Assembly: GCA_001940995.1 (NCBI GenBank)
Contig: MSHC01000029.1
Location: 24,281 to 88,280 of the forward strand
Direction: 5' to 3'
DNA length: 64,000 bases
DNA from: Ruminococcus sp. Phil15
Lineage (GTDB): Bacteria > Bacillota > Clostridia > Oscillospirales > Ruminococcaceae
Position numbers and translations under genes: made by a program. Positions 15,050-22,740 of this stretch are shown here, in pieces (position 1 is the first letter of the stretch; each line of letters opens with the position of its first letter). The notes beneath the pieces are model-generated. The model saw nothing but the letters and a program-made list of their open reading frames with translations, made no database searches and had not been told where the DNA came from.

Positions 15050-15130
15050 GTAATTTGTATAGTTGTGATTTGAAAGAGGTATATTTTCCCTTGTTTCAAG
15101 TACAAAAACAGTTTGAATGGAGGATACTAT

Positions 15131-16465
15131 ATGTCTGAAACAGCAAGACAAAGACTGGCATATTTGTTCGATAGCGGTGAGTTTACAGAGCTTTCCGCAC
15201 TTGCAAAATCCGGAGATGACGCAAGCGGAGTAGTTACCGCATACGGATACGTTGAAGGCAACCCCGTGTATGCATTTTCTCAGGACGTGAGCGTTAACAG
15301 CGGCGCTCTCAATAAGCTCCACGCGTCAAAGATCGCAAGAGTCTACGACCTTGCGTCAAGAACAGGAGTACCCGTTGTCGGCATTTACGATTCCTGCGGC
15401 GCTGACCTTAACGACGGCTTCGGCGCAATGGACGCATACGGCGAGCTGCTTATGTGGGCTTCAAACCTCTCAGGAGTAGTTCCGCAGATTTCCGTCGTAG
15501 CAGGTGTCTGCGCAGGATGCAGTGCAATGATGGCTGCTTCCGCCGATTTTGTAGTAGCTTCAAAGGATGCAGAAATTTTCGTAGCGCCAAATTCAAAGGT
15601 TTCCGACCTTTCTCTCAATGCCGCAAAGAACGGCGTTGTGGCAATGCTTGCAGATAACGACGAGCAGGCGGTTTTGGCCGCTAAGGATATCCTCACAAAA
15701 CTTCCGCAGAATAACCTCTCGCCCGTGCCTATGTACGAGTATGAACAGCCTTCCGAAGCCTTCGGTCAGACCTCGGCAGAGCAGGCTAAGGCAATCTGCG
15801 ACAGCGGAAGCGTTACAGAGCTTTATGCTGATTACGGCACAGCCGCTTTCACAGCGCTCGGAACAATAGGCGGCTCAACAGTAGCAGTCTGCGGTACAGA
15901 CAAGACAGACGCAAAGCTTTCCTCCGACGACTGCTCGAAGCTTGCAAGATTTGTAAGAACCTGCGACGCCTTTGCTATCCCGGTTATAACGCTCGTAAAT
16001 ACCGTGGGCTTCGATACGTCTGACGACGCCGAAATCAGCGGTGCGGTAAAGAATATGGCAAAGCTTGCTCACGCTTATGCAGAAGCAACGACAATCAAGC
16101 TCGCAGTAGTTACAGGCAAGGCTTACGGCTCGGCTTATATCGCCCTCGCAGGCAAGAATGCAAACGCAGATATGACATTTGCTCTCCCTAAGGCAGTTAT
16201 CACACCTGTCGCTCCTCTTACAGCAGTTGAACTTCTCTCGCACGACGAGTTAAAGGGCGCAGATGATACGGAAGCTAAGAGAACTGCTCTCGCAACCGAG
16301 TACAGCCTTACTAAGGCAAGCGCAAAGAGCGCCGCAGAATACGGCAGTATCGAAGCTGTCGTAGAAGCCGACGACCTCAGAGCAACGCTTGTAGGCGCAT
16401 TAGATATTATGGCAGGCAAGCGTATCTCAAGACTGCCTAAGAAGCACAGTAATATTCCTATGTAA
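15131..16465 (+). CDS. Acyl-CoA carboxyltransferase-type subunit (12S / PccB family)
   Basis: The 444-aa protein is a crotonase-fold carboxyltransferase. It has an N-terminal domain with ARQRLAYLFDSGEFTEL, a GVVTAYGYV strand and the oxyanion loop VAGVCAGCSAMMAASADF, and a C-terminal domain with PVITLVNTVGFDTSDDAE and GKAYGSAYIALAG. It ends in GKRISRLPKKHSNIPM, as in PccB and methylmalonyl-CoA decarboxylase alpha. It is shorter than the usual ~510 aa, with loops missing in the N-domain. Together with the biotin carrier and the 5S-type subunit downstream it reproduces the subunit set of transcarboxylase. GGAGGA 7 bp upstream selects ATG 15131. Confidence 0.8.
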   Translation: MSETARQRLAYLFDSGEFTELSALAKSGDDASGVVTAYGYVEGNPVYAFSQDVSVNSGALNKLHASKIARVYDLASRTGVPVVGIYDSCGADLNDGFGAMDAYGELLMWASNLSGVVPQISVVAGVCAGCSAMMAASADFVVASKDAEIFVAPNSKVSDLSLNAAKNGVVAMLADNDEQAVLAAKDILTKLPQNNLSPVPMYEYEQPSEAFGQTSAEQAKAICDSGSVTELYADYGTAAFTALGTIGGSTVAVCGTDKTDAKLSSDDCSKLARFVRTCDAFAIPVITLVNTVGFDTSDDAEISGAVKNMAKLAHAYAEATTIKLAVVTGKAYGSAYIALAGKNANADMTFALPKAVITPVAPLTAVELLSHDELKGADDTEAKRTALATEYSLTKASAKSAAEYGSIEAVVEADDLRATLVGALDIMAGKRISRLPKKHSNIPM

Positions 16466-16489
16466 TTTATTTTATTGGAGGAAGTAAAG

Positions 16490-16888
16490 ATGAAAAGATA
16501 TAGTATTACAGTAAATGGCAAGGCATACGACGTAGCGGTGGAAGAATTGGGCGCAGGCTCTCCTGCTCCTGTATCGACACAGGTTCCGGCAGCGCCGGCA
16601 GCTGCTCCTGTACAGACATCAGCTCCGGCACCGGCAGCAGCTCCGGCTCCGTCGGCTCCTGCAGCAGTTGCAGACGGCACAAAGATTACCGCTCCTATGC
16701 CAGGCACTATCCTCGACGTTAAGGTGGCAGTGGGCGATACAGTCAAGTTCGGTCAAGCTCTATTCGTGCTTGAAGCTATGAAGATGGAAAACGATATCAG
16801 CTCTACCTGCGACGGTACAGTCCTAAGCATTAATACAACAAAGGGAACAAGCGTTGAAACAGGCGCAGTTCTTGCCGTAATCGGCTAA
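16490..16888 (+). CDS. Biotin carboxyl carrier protein
   Basis: The 132-aa product has an N-terminal beta segment (KRYSITVNGKAYDVAVEEL), an Ala-Pro-rich flexible linker (about 25-60) and a biotinyl domain ending in the EAMKMEND motif with biotinylated Lys98. It carries CO2 between the two carboxyltransferase subunits encoded on either side. ATG 16490 is chosen by GGAGGA (16477-16482). The 24-bp gap to the upstream gene and 41-bp gap to the downstream one indicate one operon. Confidence 0.93.
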   Translation: MKRYSITVNGKAYDVAVEELGAGSPAPVSTQVPAAPAAAPVQTSAPAPAAAPAPSAPAAVADGTKITAPMPGTILDVKVAVGDTVKFGQALFVLEAMKMENDISSTCDGTVLSINTTKGTSVETGAVLAVIG

Positions 16889-16929
16889 GCTTTCAAGGCT
16901 CATAAATTTAATTTGAAAGGACAATTTAA

Positions 16930-18324
16930 ATGGCTAAGCTTAAAATAACCGAAACCGTCCTTCGTGACGCTCACCAGTCGCTTATCGCAACAAGAATGCC
17001 TATCGAAGATATGCTTCCTATTCTCCCTCAGATGGATAAAATCGGCTTTTATTCTGCTGAAGTATGGGGCGGCGCAACATTTGACGCCTGTATCAGATTC
17101 TTGAACGAAGACCCTTGGGACAGACTCCGTACAATCAGAAAGGAAATGCCTAATACTAAACTCCAGATGCTTTTCAGAGGTCAGAATATGCTCGGCTACC
17201 GCCACTACGTCGACGACCTTGTAGAGTATTTCGTCCAGAAGTCTATCGCAAACGGTATCGACATCATCAGAATTTTTGACGCACTCAACGATATCCGTAA
17301 CCTCGAAACAGCTATAAAGGCAGCAAAGAAGGAAAACGGTCACGCTCAGGTTGCTATCTCGTATACAACAGGCGACGTTTTCACACACGACTATTATGTA
17401 AATTATGCTAAGAGCATCGAAAGTGCAGGCGCTGACTCTATCTGTATCAAGGATATGGCGGCACTGCTTACTCCATACGAAACAGGCGAGCTTGTTAAAG
17501 CAATCAAGGACGCAGTTAAAATTCCTGTTCAGCTCCATACGCACGCAACCTCAGGTCTTGCGTCAATGTGTATCCTAAAGGCTGTCGAAGCAGGAGTTGA
17601 CATTGTTGATACGGCTATGTCGCCGCTTGCTTTAGGTACATCTCACGCTCCGACAGAGTCTATCGTCGCTACATTCCAGGGTACTGAGTACGACACAGGT
17701 CTTGACCTTGTGGCTCTCGGAGAAATCAGAACTTACTTTATGTCACTGCGTAAGAAGTATATCGAAAAAGGACTTCTCGACCCGTCTATGCTCGCAACAG
17801 ATACAAATGCGCTTCTCTACCAGGTACCGGGTGGAATGCTCTCAAACCTTCTCTCACAGCTCAAGCAGGCAGGCAAGGAAGACCAGCTCGACGCAGTATT
17901 GCAGGAAGTTCCGAGAGTGCGTAAGGATTCAGGATATCCGCCGCTCGTTACTCCGACATCTCAGATTGTCGGAACACAGGCTGTGTTCAACGTAATTATG
18001 GGCGAAAGATATAAGACCGTTACTAAGGAATTTAAGGGTATGGTAAAGGGCGAATACGGTAAGACTCCCGTTGAAATCAGCGAGGAGTTCAAGAAGCAGA
18101 TTCTCGGTGACGAGGAAGCAATTACCTGCCGTCCGGCTGACCTCTTAGAGCCTGAATTTGACAAAATGAAACAGGAAAGCTCCGAGTGGACACAGCAGGA
18201 GGAGGATATCCTCACATATGCTATGTTCCCAAAGGTCGCTCCAAAGTTCTTCGAGCAGAGAAGAAACGAGCGCTTCGGAATCGACAGCCACGCAGATACC
18301 GAGAAAAAGGTAATGCCGCTCTGA
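16930..18324 (+). CDS. Oxaloacetate/pyruvate carboxyltransferase subunit (OadA/5S type)
   Basis: The 464-aa protein has the DRE-TIM carboxyltransferase barrel of OadA, the transcarboxylase 5S subunit and pyruvate carboxylase: ETVLRDAHQSL with the metal-binding Asp, FRGQN, carbamylated Lys174 in CIKDMAALL, and the metal-binding LHTHATSG. A conserved post-barrel region follows (YQVPGGMLSNL, KDSGYPPLVTPTSQIVGTQAVFN). No biotinyl domain is fused; the carrier is the separate upstream gene. No membrane beta subunit of a sodium pump lies in the operon, so the enzyme is probably soluble. It moves CO2 between biotin and pyruvate/oxaloacetate. Confidence 0.9.
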   Translation: MAKLKITETVLRDAHQSLIATRMPIEDMLPILPQMDKIGFYSAEVWGGATFDACIRFLNEDPWDRLRTIRKEMPNTKLQMLFRGQNMLGYRHYVDDLVEYFVQKSIANGIDIIRIFDALNDIRNLETAIKAAKKENGHAQVAISYTTGDVFTHDYYVNYAKSIESAGADSICIKDMAALLTPYETGELVKAIKDAVKIPVQLHTHATSGLASMCILKAVEAGVDIVDTAMSPLALGTSHAPTESIVATFQGTEYDTGLDLVALGEIRTYFMSLRKKYIEKGLLDPSMLATDTNALLYQVPGGMLSNLLSQLKQAGKEDQLDAVLQEVPRVRKDSGYPPLVTPTSQIVGTQAVFNVIMGERYKTVTKEFKGMVKGEYGKTPVEISEEFKKQILGDEEAITCRPADLLEPEFDKMKQESSEWTQQEEDILTYAMFPKVAPKFFEQRRNERFGIDSHADTEKKVMPL

Positions 18325-18352
18325 TCTGCAAAGTATTAATTGCTATGTAAAT

Positions 18353-18405
18353 GCAGCTCCGACAGACTTGCGATTATCGTGCAAGTCTAGGCGGAGCTGT
18401 TTTTC
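18353..18405 (+). terminator. Terminator of the carboxyltransferase operon
   Basis: CAGCTCCG and CGGAGCTG flank an inner AGACTTGC/GCAAGTCT stem, followed by TGTTTTTC. A second small hairpin (AGACA-TAAG-TTGTCT then T5, 18411-18429) follows. The 18430-18538 remainder shows no gene. Confidence 0.8.
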
Positions 18406-18538
18406 ATGCAAGACATAAGTTGTCTTTTTCTGCTTTTTCAGTAATCGGCATATACATTCTAAGCGACTGTCCAAACATAAGCGTAGAATTTTCTGACATT
18501 TTCGCTATTATGTACGGCGGGTATAGGGCAGTTAGGCA

Positions 18539-19129
18539 TTATTTGTAAATAATATCTCCCTTGCATTCAGCATCGCCTTCAATTGTTTTACATTCAATGT
18601 TGCTGTCACAATAAACACAGCCGTTTATGTCACCGTTACAGGAAACACTGTCCTTACATTCCTTTATATCGCCGTTGATTTGATTACATTCAATTGTGCC
18701 GTGGGAGATAACATCGCCGTTAATACTTGCATCACAGAAAACATTACCAAAAACTTCAACTTTAAAATATTGCCTTGTGGTTTCGTTGCAGTTCTTTGGA
18801 AAAGCTATATCAATAGTTTTATTCATTTCGTCAACGGACAATACCTTTTTGCCCTTGGCAACTACAACACGGAAAATATCATCATCACGCAGTGGAAACT
18901 GTACACAAACACCGTTGACCGATGGTTCTCTGCCAAATAATTCATCTATACTTATCCCGAATATATCAGCAAGTCTAGGTATCAAGCTGATATCAGGGCA
19001 ACACTGCGCCGATTCCCATTTTGATACCGACTGGTTGGTTACGCCCAGCTTCACGGCAAGCTCCTCTTGCGTAAAACCTCGTTTTTTTCTGTGGAAACAA
19101 ATAGTATCATATAGCTTTAAATTATCCAT
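18539..19129 (-). CDS. XRE-family regulator with Cys-rich repeat tail
   Basis: The 196-aa protein has an N-terminal Xre-type HTH (residues 1-66: FHRKKRGFTQEELAVKLGVTNQSVSKWE). The C-terminal half (about 125-196) is built of short Gly-Asp/Cys repeats such as FCDASINGDV, IECNQINGDI, VSCNGDINGCVYC and AECKGDI. The roughly 6-8-residue periodicity resembles a bactofilin-like beta-solenoid, and about ten Cys residues are present. Such a tail could sense redox or metal or drive oligomerisation. Palindromes that overlap its promoter (19193-19230) suggest self-repression. The tail family is not one I can name. Confidence 0.75.
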   Translation of the reverse strand: MDNLKLYDTICFHRKKRGFTQEELAVKLGVTNQSVSKWESAQCCPDISLIPRLADIFGISIDELFGREPSVNGVCVQFPLRDDDIFRVVVAKGKKVLSVDEMNKTIDIAFPKNCNETTRQYFKVEVFGNVFCDASINGDVISHGTIECNQINGDIKECKDSVSCNGDINGCVYCDSNIECKTIEGDAECKGDIIYK

Positions 19130-19166
19130 AAAAACACTCCTTTGCGTTTCTTGCAGCTACATTTAT

Positions 19167-19195
19167 ATTTTAACAGATGTATCTAAGCAAATCAA
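19167..19195 (-). promoter_or_regulatory. Promoter of the XRE regulator gene
   Basis: On the minus strand TTGATT (19190-19195), 17 bp, TAAAAT (19167-19172), 38 bp upstream of the start codon. The -35 overlaps the first operator-like palindrome. Confidence 0.6.
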
Positions 19196-19230
19196 CAACT
19201 CAGTTGTTGGGTTTCCCAACTTTGAGTTGG
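19193..19230. promoter_or_regulatory. Two tandem CAACT-n-AGTTG palindromes (putative operators)
   Basis: CAACAACT-C-AGTTGTTG (19193-19209) and CCAACT-TTG-AGTTGG (19216-19230) share the half site CAACT/AGTTG and are spaced two helical turns apart. They overlap and lie just upstream of the -35 of the XRE gene, the usual position for autoregulation. Confidence 0.55.
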
Positions 19231-19245
19231 ATTATGCTTTGACAT

Positions 19246-19364
19246 TATGCCGCCGCTGCCAACGGTCGGCGCTTATGGCATAGACCGTTCGGGTCCGGTC
19301 TATTACATAATTAGCCCTGTGATATTGATGCTTTTAAGCAATGCATAGGTCAGGGCATTTTTGT
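19246..19364 (+). ncRNA. Structured intergenic element ending in a T tract
   Basis: Three hairpins follow each other on the plus strand: TATGCC/GGCATA (19246-19251, 19277-19282) enclosing GCCG/CGGC; TAGACCG/CGGTCTA (19281-19287, 19296-19302), which shares two bases with the first; and GCCCTG/CAGGGC (19314-19319, 19351-19356) followed by ATTTTTGTTTT. The last looks like an intrinsic terminator. No clear promoter or open frame accompanies them, so a small RNA is only a possibility. Confidence 0.3.
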
Positions 19365-19369
19365 TTTGC

Positions 19370-19406
19370 ATAAAAATAGGGCCGTTACAAATAACGTAAC
19401 AGCCCT
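19370..19406 (-). terminator. Terminator of the TSCPD gene
   Basis: On the minus strand AGGGCTGTTAC and GTAACGGCCCT form an 11-bp stem (one G-T) followed by ATTTTTA. Confidence 0.8.
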
Positions 19407-19417
19407 TAGCTTTTGTG

Positions 19418-19660
19418 TTATAACGATTTTTTCAGCGCCTGTGCAAGCTGGTCGGGACAGGATGTCTTTTTAAAGCCGCAGGTCATGCCCTCCAGCTTTT
19501 CGATAACATCTTCTACCTTCATTCCCTTGACAAGTGTTCCAATGCCCTTGAGATTTCCGTTGCAGCCGCCGAGAAACTTAACGTCCTGAACAATTCCGTC
19601 CTCGACCTCAATATCAATTCTCTGCGAGCATACTCCTCTCGGAGAATAGCTGTATTTCAT
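19418..19660 (-). CDS. TSCPD domain protein (TIGR03905 type)
   Basis: The 80-aa product starts MKYSYSPRGVCSQRIDIEVE and carries GGCNGNLKGI, a Cys at CGFKKTSCPDQLA and a hydrophobic end. This is the stand-alone TSCPD domain, related to the C-terminal domain of B12-dependent ribonucleotide reductases. Its function is not established; the four conserved Cys suggest metal or redox chemistry. ATG 19660 is chosen because the longer frame runs back into the PHP gene. It begins 16 bp after the PHP gene stop, so the two are co-transcribed. Confidence 0.85.
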   Translation of the reverse strand: MKYSYSPRGVCSQRIDIEVEDGIVQDVKFLGGCNGNLKGIGTLVKGMKVEDVIEKLEGMTCGFKKTSCPDQLAQALKKSL

Positions 19661-19676
19661 AGTGTACCAATCCTTT

Positions 19677-20522
19677 TTACTTTTTCTGATTAGCAGCAAT
19701 CGCCTTGAAAAGCTTTTCAAGGTTTTCATCGTCTGTCGTGCGGCTGCCGATGTATGTTGGATGCTCGTTGTAAAGTCCGTGGAAGTCAGAGCCGCCCGTA
19801 ACAATGAGATTGTATTTCTCGGCAATAGAGAGAAGCCTCTGCTTCTTCTCGTCCGTGTCGGCAGTGTAGTGATTTACCTCAATGCCGTCAATCTTTCCTG
19901 CCTCGCAAAGCTCCTCCAAAAGTCCGACGCTGTCGAACATATAAGGGTGCGCCATAACTGCAATGCCTCTCGACGAGTGAATGAGGTCAAGCACAAAGTT
20001 TACGTCAGGGTATTCTCTTGTTACAAGACAGGTGCCGTTTTCACGGTTGAAAAGCTTGTGGTCAAGCTCGCCGTAGAACGAGGTAGCATAACCGTAATTT
20101 ACAAGCGCACGCATAATGTGTTGCTTGAAAATGCTCTTGCAGCTCTTTGTGTACTTGAGTACGGCGTCAGGAGTAATTGGATAAAGCTCCATAACCTTTG
20201 CAATCATATCGTTTGACGACGACTTCCTGATTTCACAGGATTTAAGACAAAGTCCCTCCAGCCTGTCTGGCTTCTGCGGAGCGTAGCAGAGAATATGTAC
20301 CCTGCAATTACGCTTCTTGTCCCAAGCAGAAAGCTCAACAGCAGGAATTATTGTAACGCCGTATCTGTCGCCGAGAATCTGCGCCCTCTGCGATGACGAC
20401 AGCGTGTCGTGGTCAGTAATTGCGAGAACATCAAGTCCTACACGCTTTGCCTGAACAATGGTTTCTTCAATGCCAAGAGAACCGTCGGAAAGCGTAGTGT
20501 GACAGTGCAAATCTCCAATCAT
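19677..20522 (-). CDS. PHP-domain metal-dependent phosphoesterase
   Basis: The 281-aa protein has all PHP motifs: GDLHCHTTLSDG (motif 1), AITDHDT (motif 2), PAVELS, a GIAVMAHPYMF block and GGSDFHG near the C-terminus. It is of the YciV/3',5'-nucleoside bisphosphate phosphatase type, a cytoplasmic tri-metal phosphoesterase. The start at 20522 has GGAGGA 7 bp upstream; an earlier ATG at 20588 lacks support. Its promoter is at 20664-20692. Confidence 0.88.
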   Translation of the reverse strand: MIGDLHCHTTLSDGSLGIEETIVQAKRVGLDVLAITDHDTLSSSQRAQILGDRYGVTIIPAVELSAWDKKRNCRVHILCYAPQKPDRLEGLCLKSCEIRKSSSNDMIAKVMELYPITPDAVLKYTKSCKSIFKQHIMRALVNYGYATSFYGELDHKLFNRENGTCLVTREYPDVNFVLDLIHSSRGIAVMAHPYMFDSVGLLEELCEAGKIDGIEVNHYTADTDEKKQRLLSIAEKYNLIVTGGSDFHGLYNEHPTYIGSRTTDDENLEKLFKAIAANQKK

Positions 20523-20663
20523 TTTTGTTCCTCCATTCTTGAAGTCTGATAACATTAAAGCTATTATGCCCTGAAGCATATTCCCCAAAATCGGGGATCA
20601 AGCGTCATATCGGTCTGATTTGTATTACTGCGAGGATATAATTATTACAAACACATCGTGCTT

Positions 20664-20692
20664 ATTATAACACATTTGAATAAAAAATACAA
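20664..20692 (-). promoter_or_regulatory. Promoter of the PHP-TSCPD pair
   Basis: On the minus strand TTGTAT (20687-20692), 17 bp ending TGTGT, TATAAT (20664-20669). The leader is about 135 nt and contains a CCCC-AAAAT-CGGGG-like hairpin near 20583-20597. Confidence 0.5.
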
Positions 20693-20720
20693 GCATTTTT
20701 ATGTTTTTTTAAGCAAAATG

Positions 20721-21683
20721 TCAAGCCTTACCGAAGAATTGCTCTACGAACCATGGCGGAGGAGTGCAGAAGCTTTTCTTGTCAAGATAGGAAAGTATCC
20801 CGGAATCTGTCGAAAAATCAAAGGTCAGCCTGTGCGAGCAAAGCGCCTGAGTTTTTACATTCCATTTCCTGTTTTGTGCATTTGAGCCGTATTTTCCGTC
20901 GCCAAGCAAAGGATACCCGAGATATGCCATGTGCGCCCTTATCTGATGAGTCCTGCCCGTTATAAGGTCTACCTCTAAAAGGGCAAGCCCGTCTGCTTCG
21001 TCAACAACCCTGTATTTTGTTACAATCATCTTGTTCCTGTCGGTTTTTCTGCCTGAAATCCGCACAGTCTTTGTCTGCTCGTTCTTTTCAAGAAATGCCG
21101 TGCAGGTGTCCTCCCGCTTCTTCGGCACTCCTATAGTAACGCAAAGATATTGCTTAGAAAGCTCTCTGTCTTTTATCTTCTGATTAAGTATACGCAGGCT
21201 CTCTGCATTTTTAGCACAAATAACAATGCCTGTCGTGTTTCTGTCAATTCTGTTGCAAAGCGCAGGCGCAAACGAGTTTTCGTCCTCGGGATTATACTCT
21301 CCCTTGTCATAAAGATAATGCAGCACCCTGTTTATCAGCGTGTCAACGCCGCCGTTTTCATCATTGTGTACTACAAGTCCGCACTTCTTGTCAAGGAGCA
21401 TAACGTTCCCGTCCTCGTAAATGATGTCAAGCGTCTTAGGCGCAGAAAGGAACGAAAGTCCCGAGTTCTTCTTTTCCCCGAAAAACTCGTCGTTTATGTA
21501 AAGCTCAATTATGTCGCCCTCCGTAAGCCTAGTCGAAATCTCGCATCGCCTGCGGTTAAGCTTTATGCGCTTCAGCCTTATGTATTTGTATAACAGATTT
21601 TTAGGAAGCAGGGGAACAGCCTTTTCAATAAACTTGTCAACCCTCTGACCTGAATCGTTTTTGCCGATTGTGTAGCTTTTCAT
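20721..21683 (-). CDS. RluA-family pseudouridine synthase
   Basis: The 320-aa protein has an N-terminal S4 domain (VDKFIEKAVPLLPKNLLYKYIRLKRIKLN) and the RluA catalytic core: ALCNRIDRNTTGIVICAKN with the catalytic Asp, EVDLITGRTHQIRAHMAYLGYPLLGDGKYG. It converts uridine to pseudouridine in rRNA or tRNA; the target is not clear. Its start has TTGGAG 7 bp upstream on the minus strand, and it is transcribed from an extended -10 promoter. Confidence 0.92.
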   Translation of the reverse strand: MKSYTIGKNDSGQRVDKFIEKAVPLLPKNLLYKYIRLKRIKLNRRRCEISTRLTEGDIIELYINDEFFGEKKNSGLSFLSAPKTLDIIYEDGNVMLLDKKCGLVVHNDENGGVDTLINRVLHYLYDKGEYNPEDENSFAPALCNRIDRNTTGIVICAKNAESLRILNQKIKDRELSKQYLCVTIGVPKKREDTCTAFLEKNEQTKTVRISGRKTDRNKMIVTKYRVVDEADGLALLEVDLITGRTHQIRAHMAYLGYPLLGDGKYGSNAQNRKWNVKTQALCSHRLTFDFSTDSGILSYLDKKSFCTPPPWFVEQFFGKA

Positions 21684-21715
21684 AATTATTCTCCAAGTTT
21701 TTTACTGTTATAATA

Positions 21716-21744
21716 AGTATACCACATTTTTATTTAAATTGCAC
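21716..21744 (-). promoter_or_regulatory. Promoter of the RluA-type gene
   Basis: On the minus strand GTGCAA (21739-21744), 17 bp ending TGTGG, TATACT (21716-21721). Confidence 0.5.
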
Positions 21745-21751
21745 TATATTC

Positions 21752-21780
21752 TTTACAATTATCTTTTTGTGTGATAAAAT
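21752..21780 (+). promoter_or_regulatory. Promoter of radC
   Basis: TTTACA (21752-21757), 17 bp, TAAAAT (21775-21780), 33 bp before the start codon. It is divergent from and nearly abuts the RluA-type promoter. Confidence 0.6.
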
Positions 21781-21812
21781 TATTGTAGAACAAACCAAAA
21801 AGAGGTGATTTT

Positions 21813-22499
21813 ATGAAAAACCTCCACGAGGGACACAGAGAAAGAGTAAGGAAAAAGTTTCTGAAATACGGACTCGATTGCTTTTCGGAACACGAAGTGT
21901 TGGAGCTTCTCCTCTTTTACGCCGTACCAAGAGTAAATACAAATGAAATGGCGCATGAGCTGCTGGGTAAATTCAAAACCTTAGGCGGAGTCTTAGACGC
22001 ACCGATCGAAGCGCTTACCGAAACAAAATCCCTCTCGGAAAACGGTGCGACGCTGCTGAAGCTTGTCCCGCAGATTTTAAAGCTATACCCTAAAACTCCG
22101 GATTCTACGAGTTTGGATTCCTTTGAAGTTCTTAAAGCCTTTTTTAAAACAGAGTTTCTGGGTGCGGAAAAGGAGCAGATTAGAGTCTGCTGCCTTAACA
22201 ATAGCCTTAACGTCTTGGCCTGCGAGCTTGTTGCAACGGGCGATGTCGGAAAGGTTACGGTAAATCCGCTTGGGGTAGTCGAGCTTGCGCTTAAATATAA
22301 CAGCCGTACAGTTATCGTCGCTCATAACCATATTGGCGCAGTCTCGCTGCCCAGCAAGGAGGATATTACCTCAACAAGGATGCTAAGGCGCGCCCTTGAC
22401 CCTCTCGGAATAGACTTGCTCGACCACGTTATAGTTTCTGATTTTGGCGACGTTACGTCTATGCGACAGGGCGGTTATATGAGCATGCTTGATAAATAG
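21813..22499 (+). CDS. radC: RadC-family JAMM protein
   Basis: The 228-aa protein has the N-terminal helix-hairpin region (GHRERVRKKFLKYGLDCFSEHEVLELLL) and the C-terminal JAMM/MPN fold with HNH, then ten residues and Asp in AHNHIGAVSLPSKEDIT, and LLDHVIVSD. The metal-binding H-x-H-x10-D is intact, although the usual HNHPSG reads HNHIG. Despite the name, a role in repair is unproven. RBS AAGAGGTG lies 5 bp upstream. The next transcript starts right after it with the thiamine operon promoter. Confidence 0.9.
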   Translation: MKNLHEGHRERVRKKFLKYGLDCFSEHEVLELLLFYAVPRVNTNEMAHELLGKFKTLGGVLDAPIEALTETKSLSENGATLLKLVPQILKLYPKTPDSTSLDSFEVLKAFFKTEFLGAEKEQIRVCCLNNSLNVLACELVATGDVGKVTVNPLGVVELALKYNSRTVIVAHNHIGAVSLPSKEDITSTRMLRRALDPLGIDLLDHVIVSDFGDVTSMRQGGYMSMLDK

Positions 22500-22502
22500 G
22501 TC

Positions 22503-22531
22503 TTGCAATTTATATGGAAATATGTTATAAT
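22503..22531 (+). promoter_or_regulatory. Promoter of the thiamine salvage operon
   Basis: TTGCAA (22503-22508), 17 bp, TATAAT (22526-22531). It starts four bases after the radC stop codon and gives a leader of about 370 nt. Confidence 0.7.
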
Positions 22532-22544
22532 ATGTAAAACAAAA

Positions 22545-22632
22545 CAAACGGGAGCTTGTATTACAGGCTGAGAGGAGGGTGTGACCCTCGACCGAGAACC
22601 TGATTTGGATAATGCCAACGTAGGGATGCCTG
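22545..22632 (+). promoter_or_regulatory. TPP riboswitch (THI element)
   Basis: The conserved THI-box blocks are present in order: CTGAGA (22568-22573), an extra GAGGGT-GTG-ACCCTC arm, ACCTGAT (22598-22604), GGATAATGCC (22607-22616) and GTAGGGA (22620-22626). Thiamine pyrophosphate binding would favour the terminator at 22670-22701 and switch off the salvage operon. Confidence 0.93.
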
Positions 22633-22669
22633 ACAATGTATATATCGGGAACACCTAATAACGCTTTTT

Positions 22670-22701
22670 AAAGAAGTTGCCAAATCGGGAGCTTCTTTTT
22701 T
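22670..22701 (+). terminator. Riboswitch-controlled terminator
   Basis: AAAGAAGT and GCTTCTTT form an 8-bp stem with a 13-15-nt loop and a T run at 22696-22701. CGGGAGCTT in the 3' arm repeats a segment of the aptamer (22549-22557), which could support exchange between alternative pairings. Confidence 0.7.
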
Positions 22702-22740
22702 GTTTGTGTCTGTAATAGAAGGGAGGCGAAAAAAAAGGAA

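Noticed and set aside
16135..16746. Ala/Gly-rich antisense frame opposite the biotin carrier linker
   Set aside because: It mirrors the Ala-Pro linker of the sense gene and lacks initiation signals.
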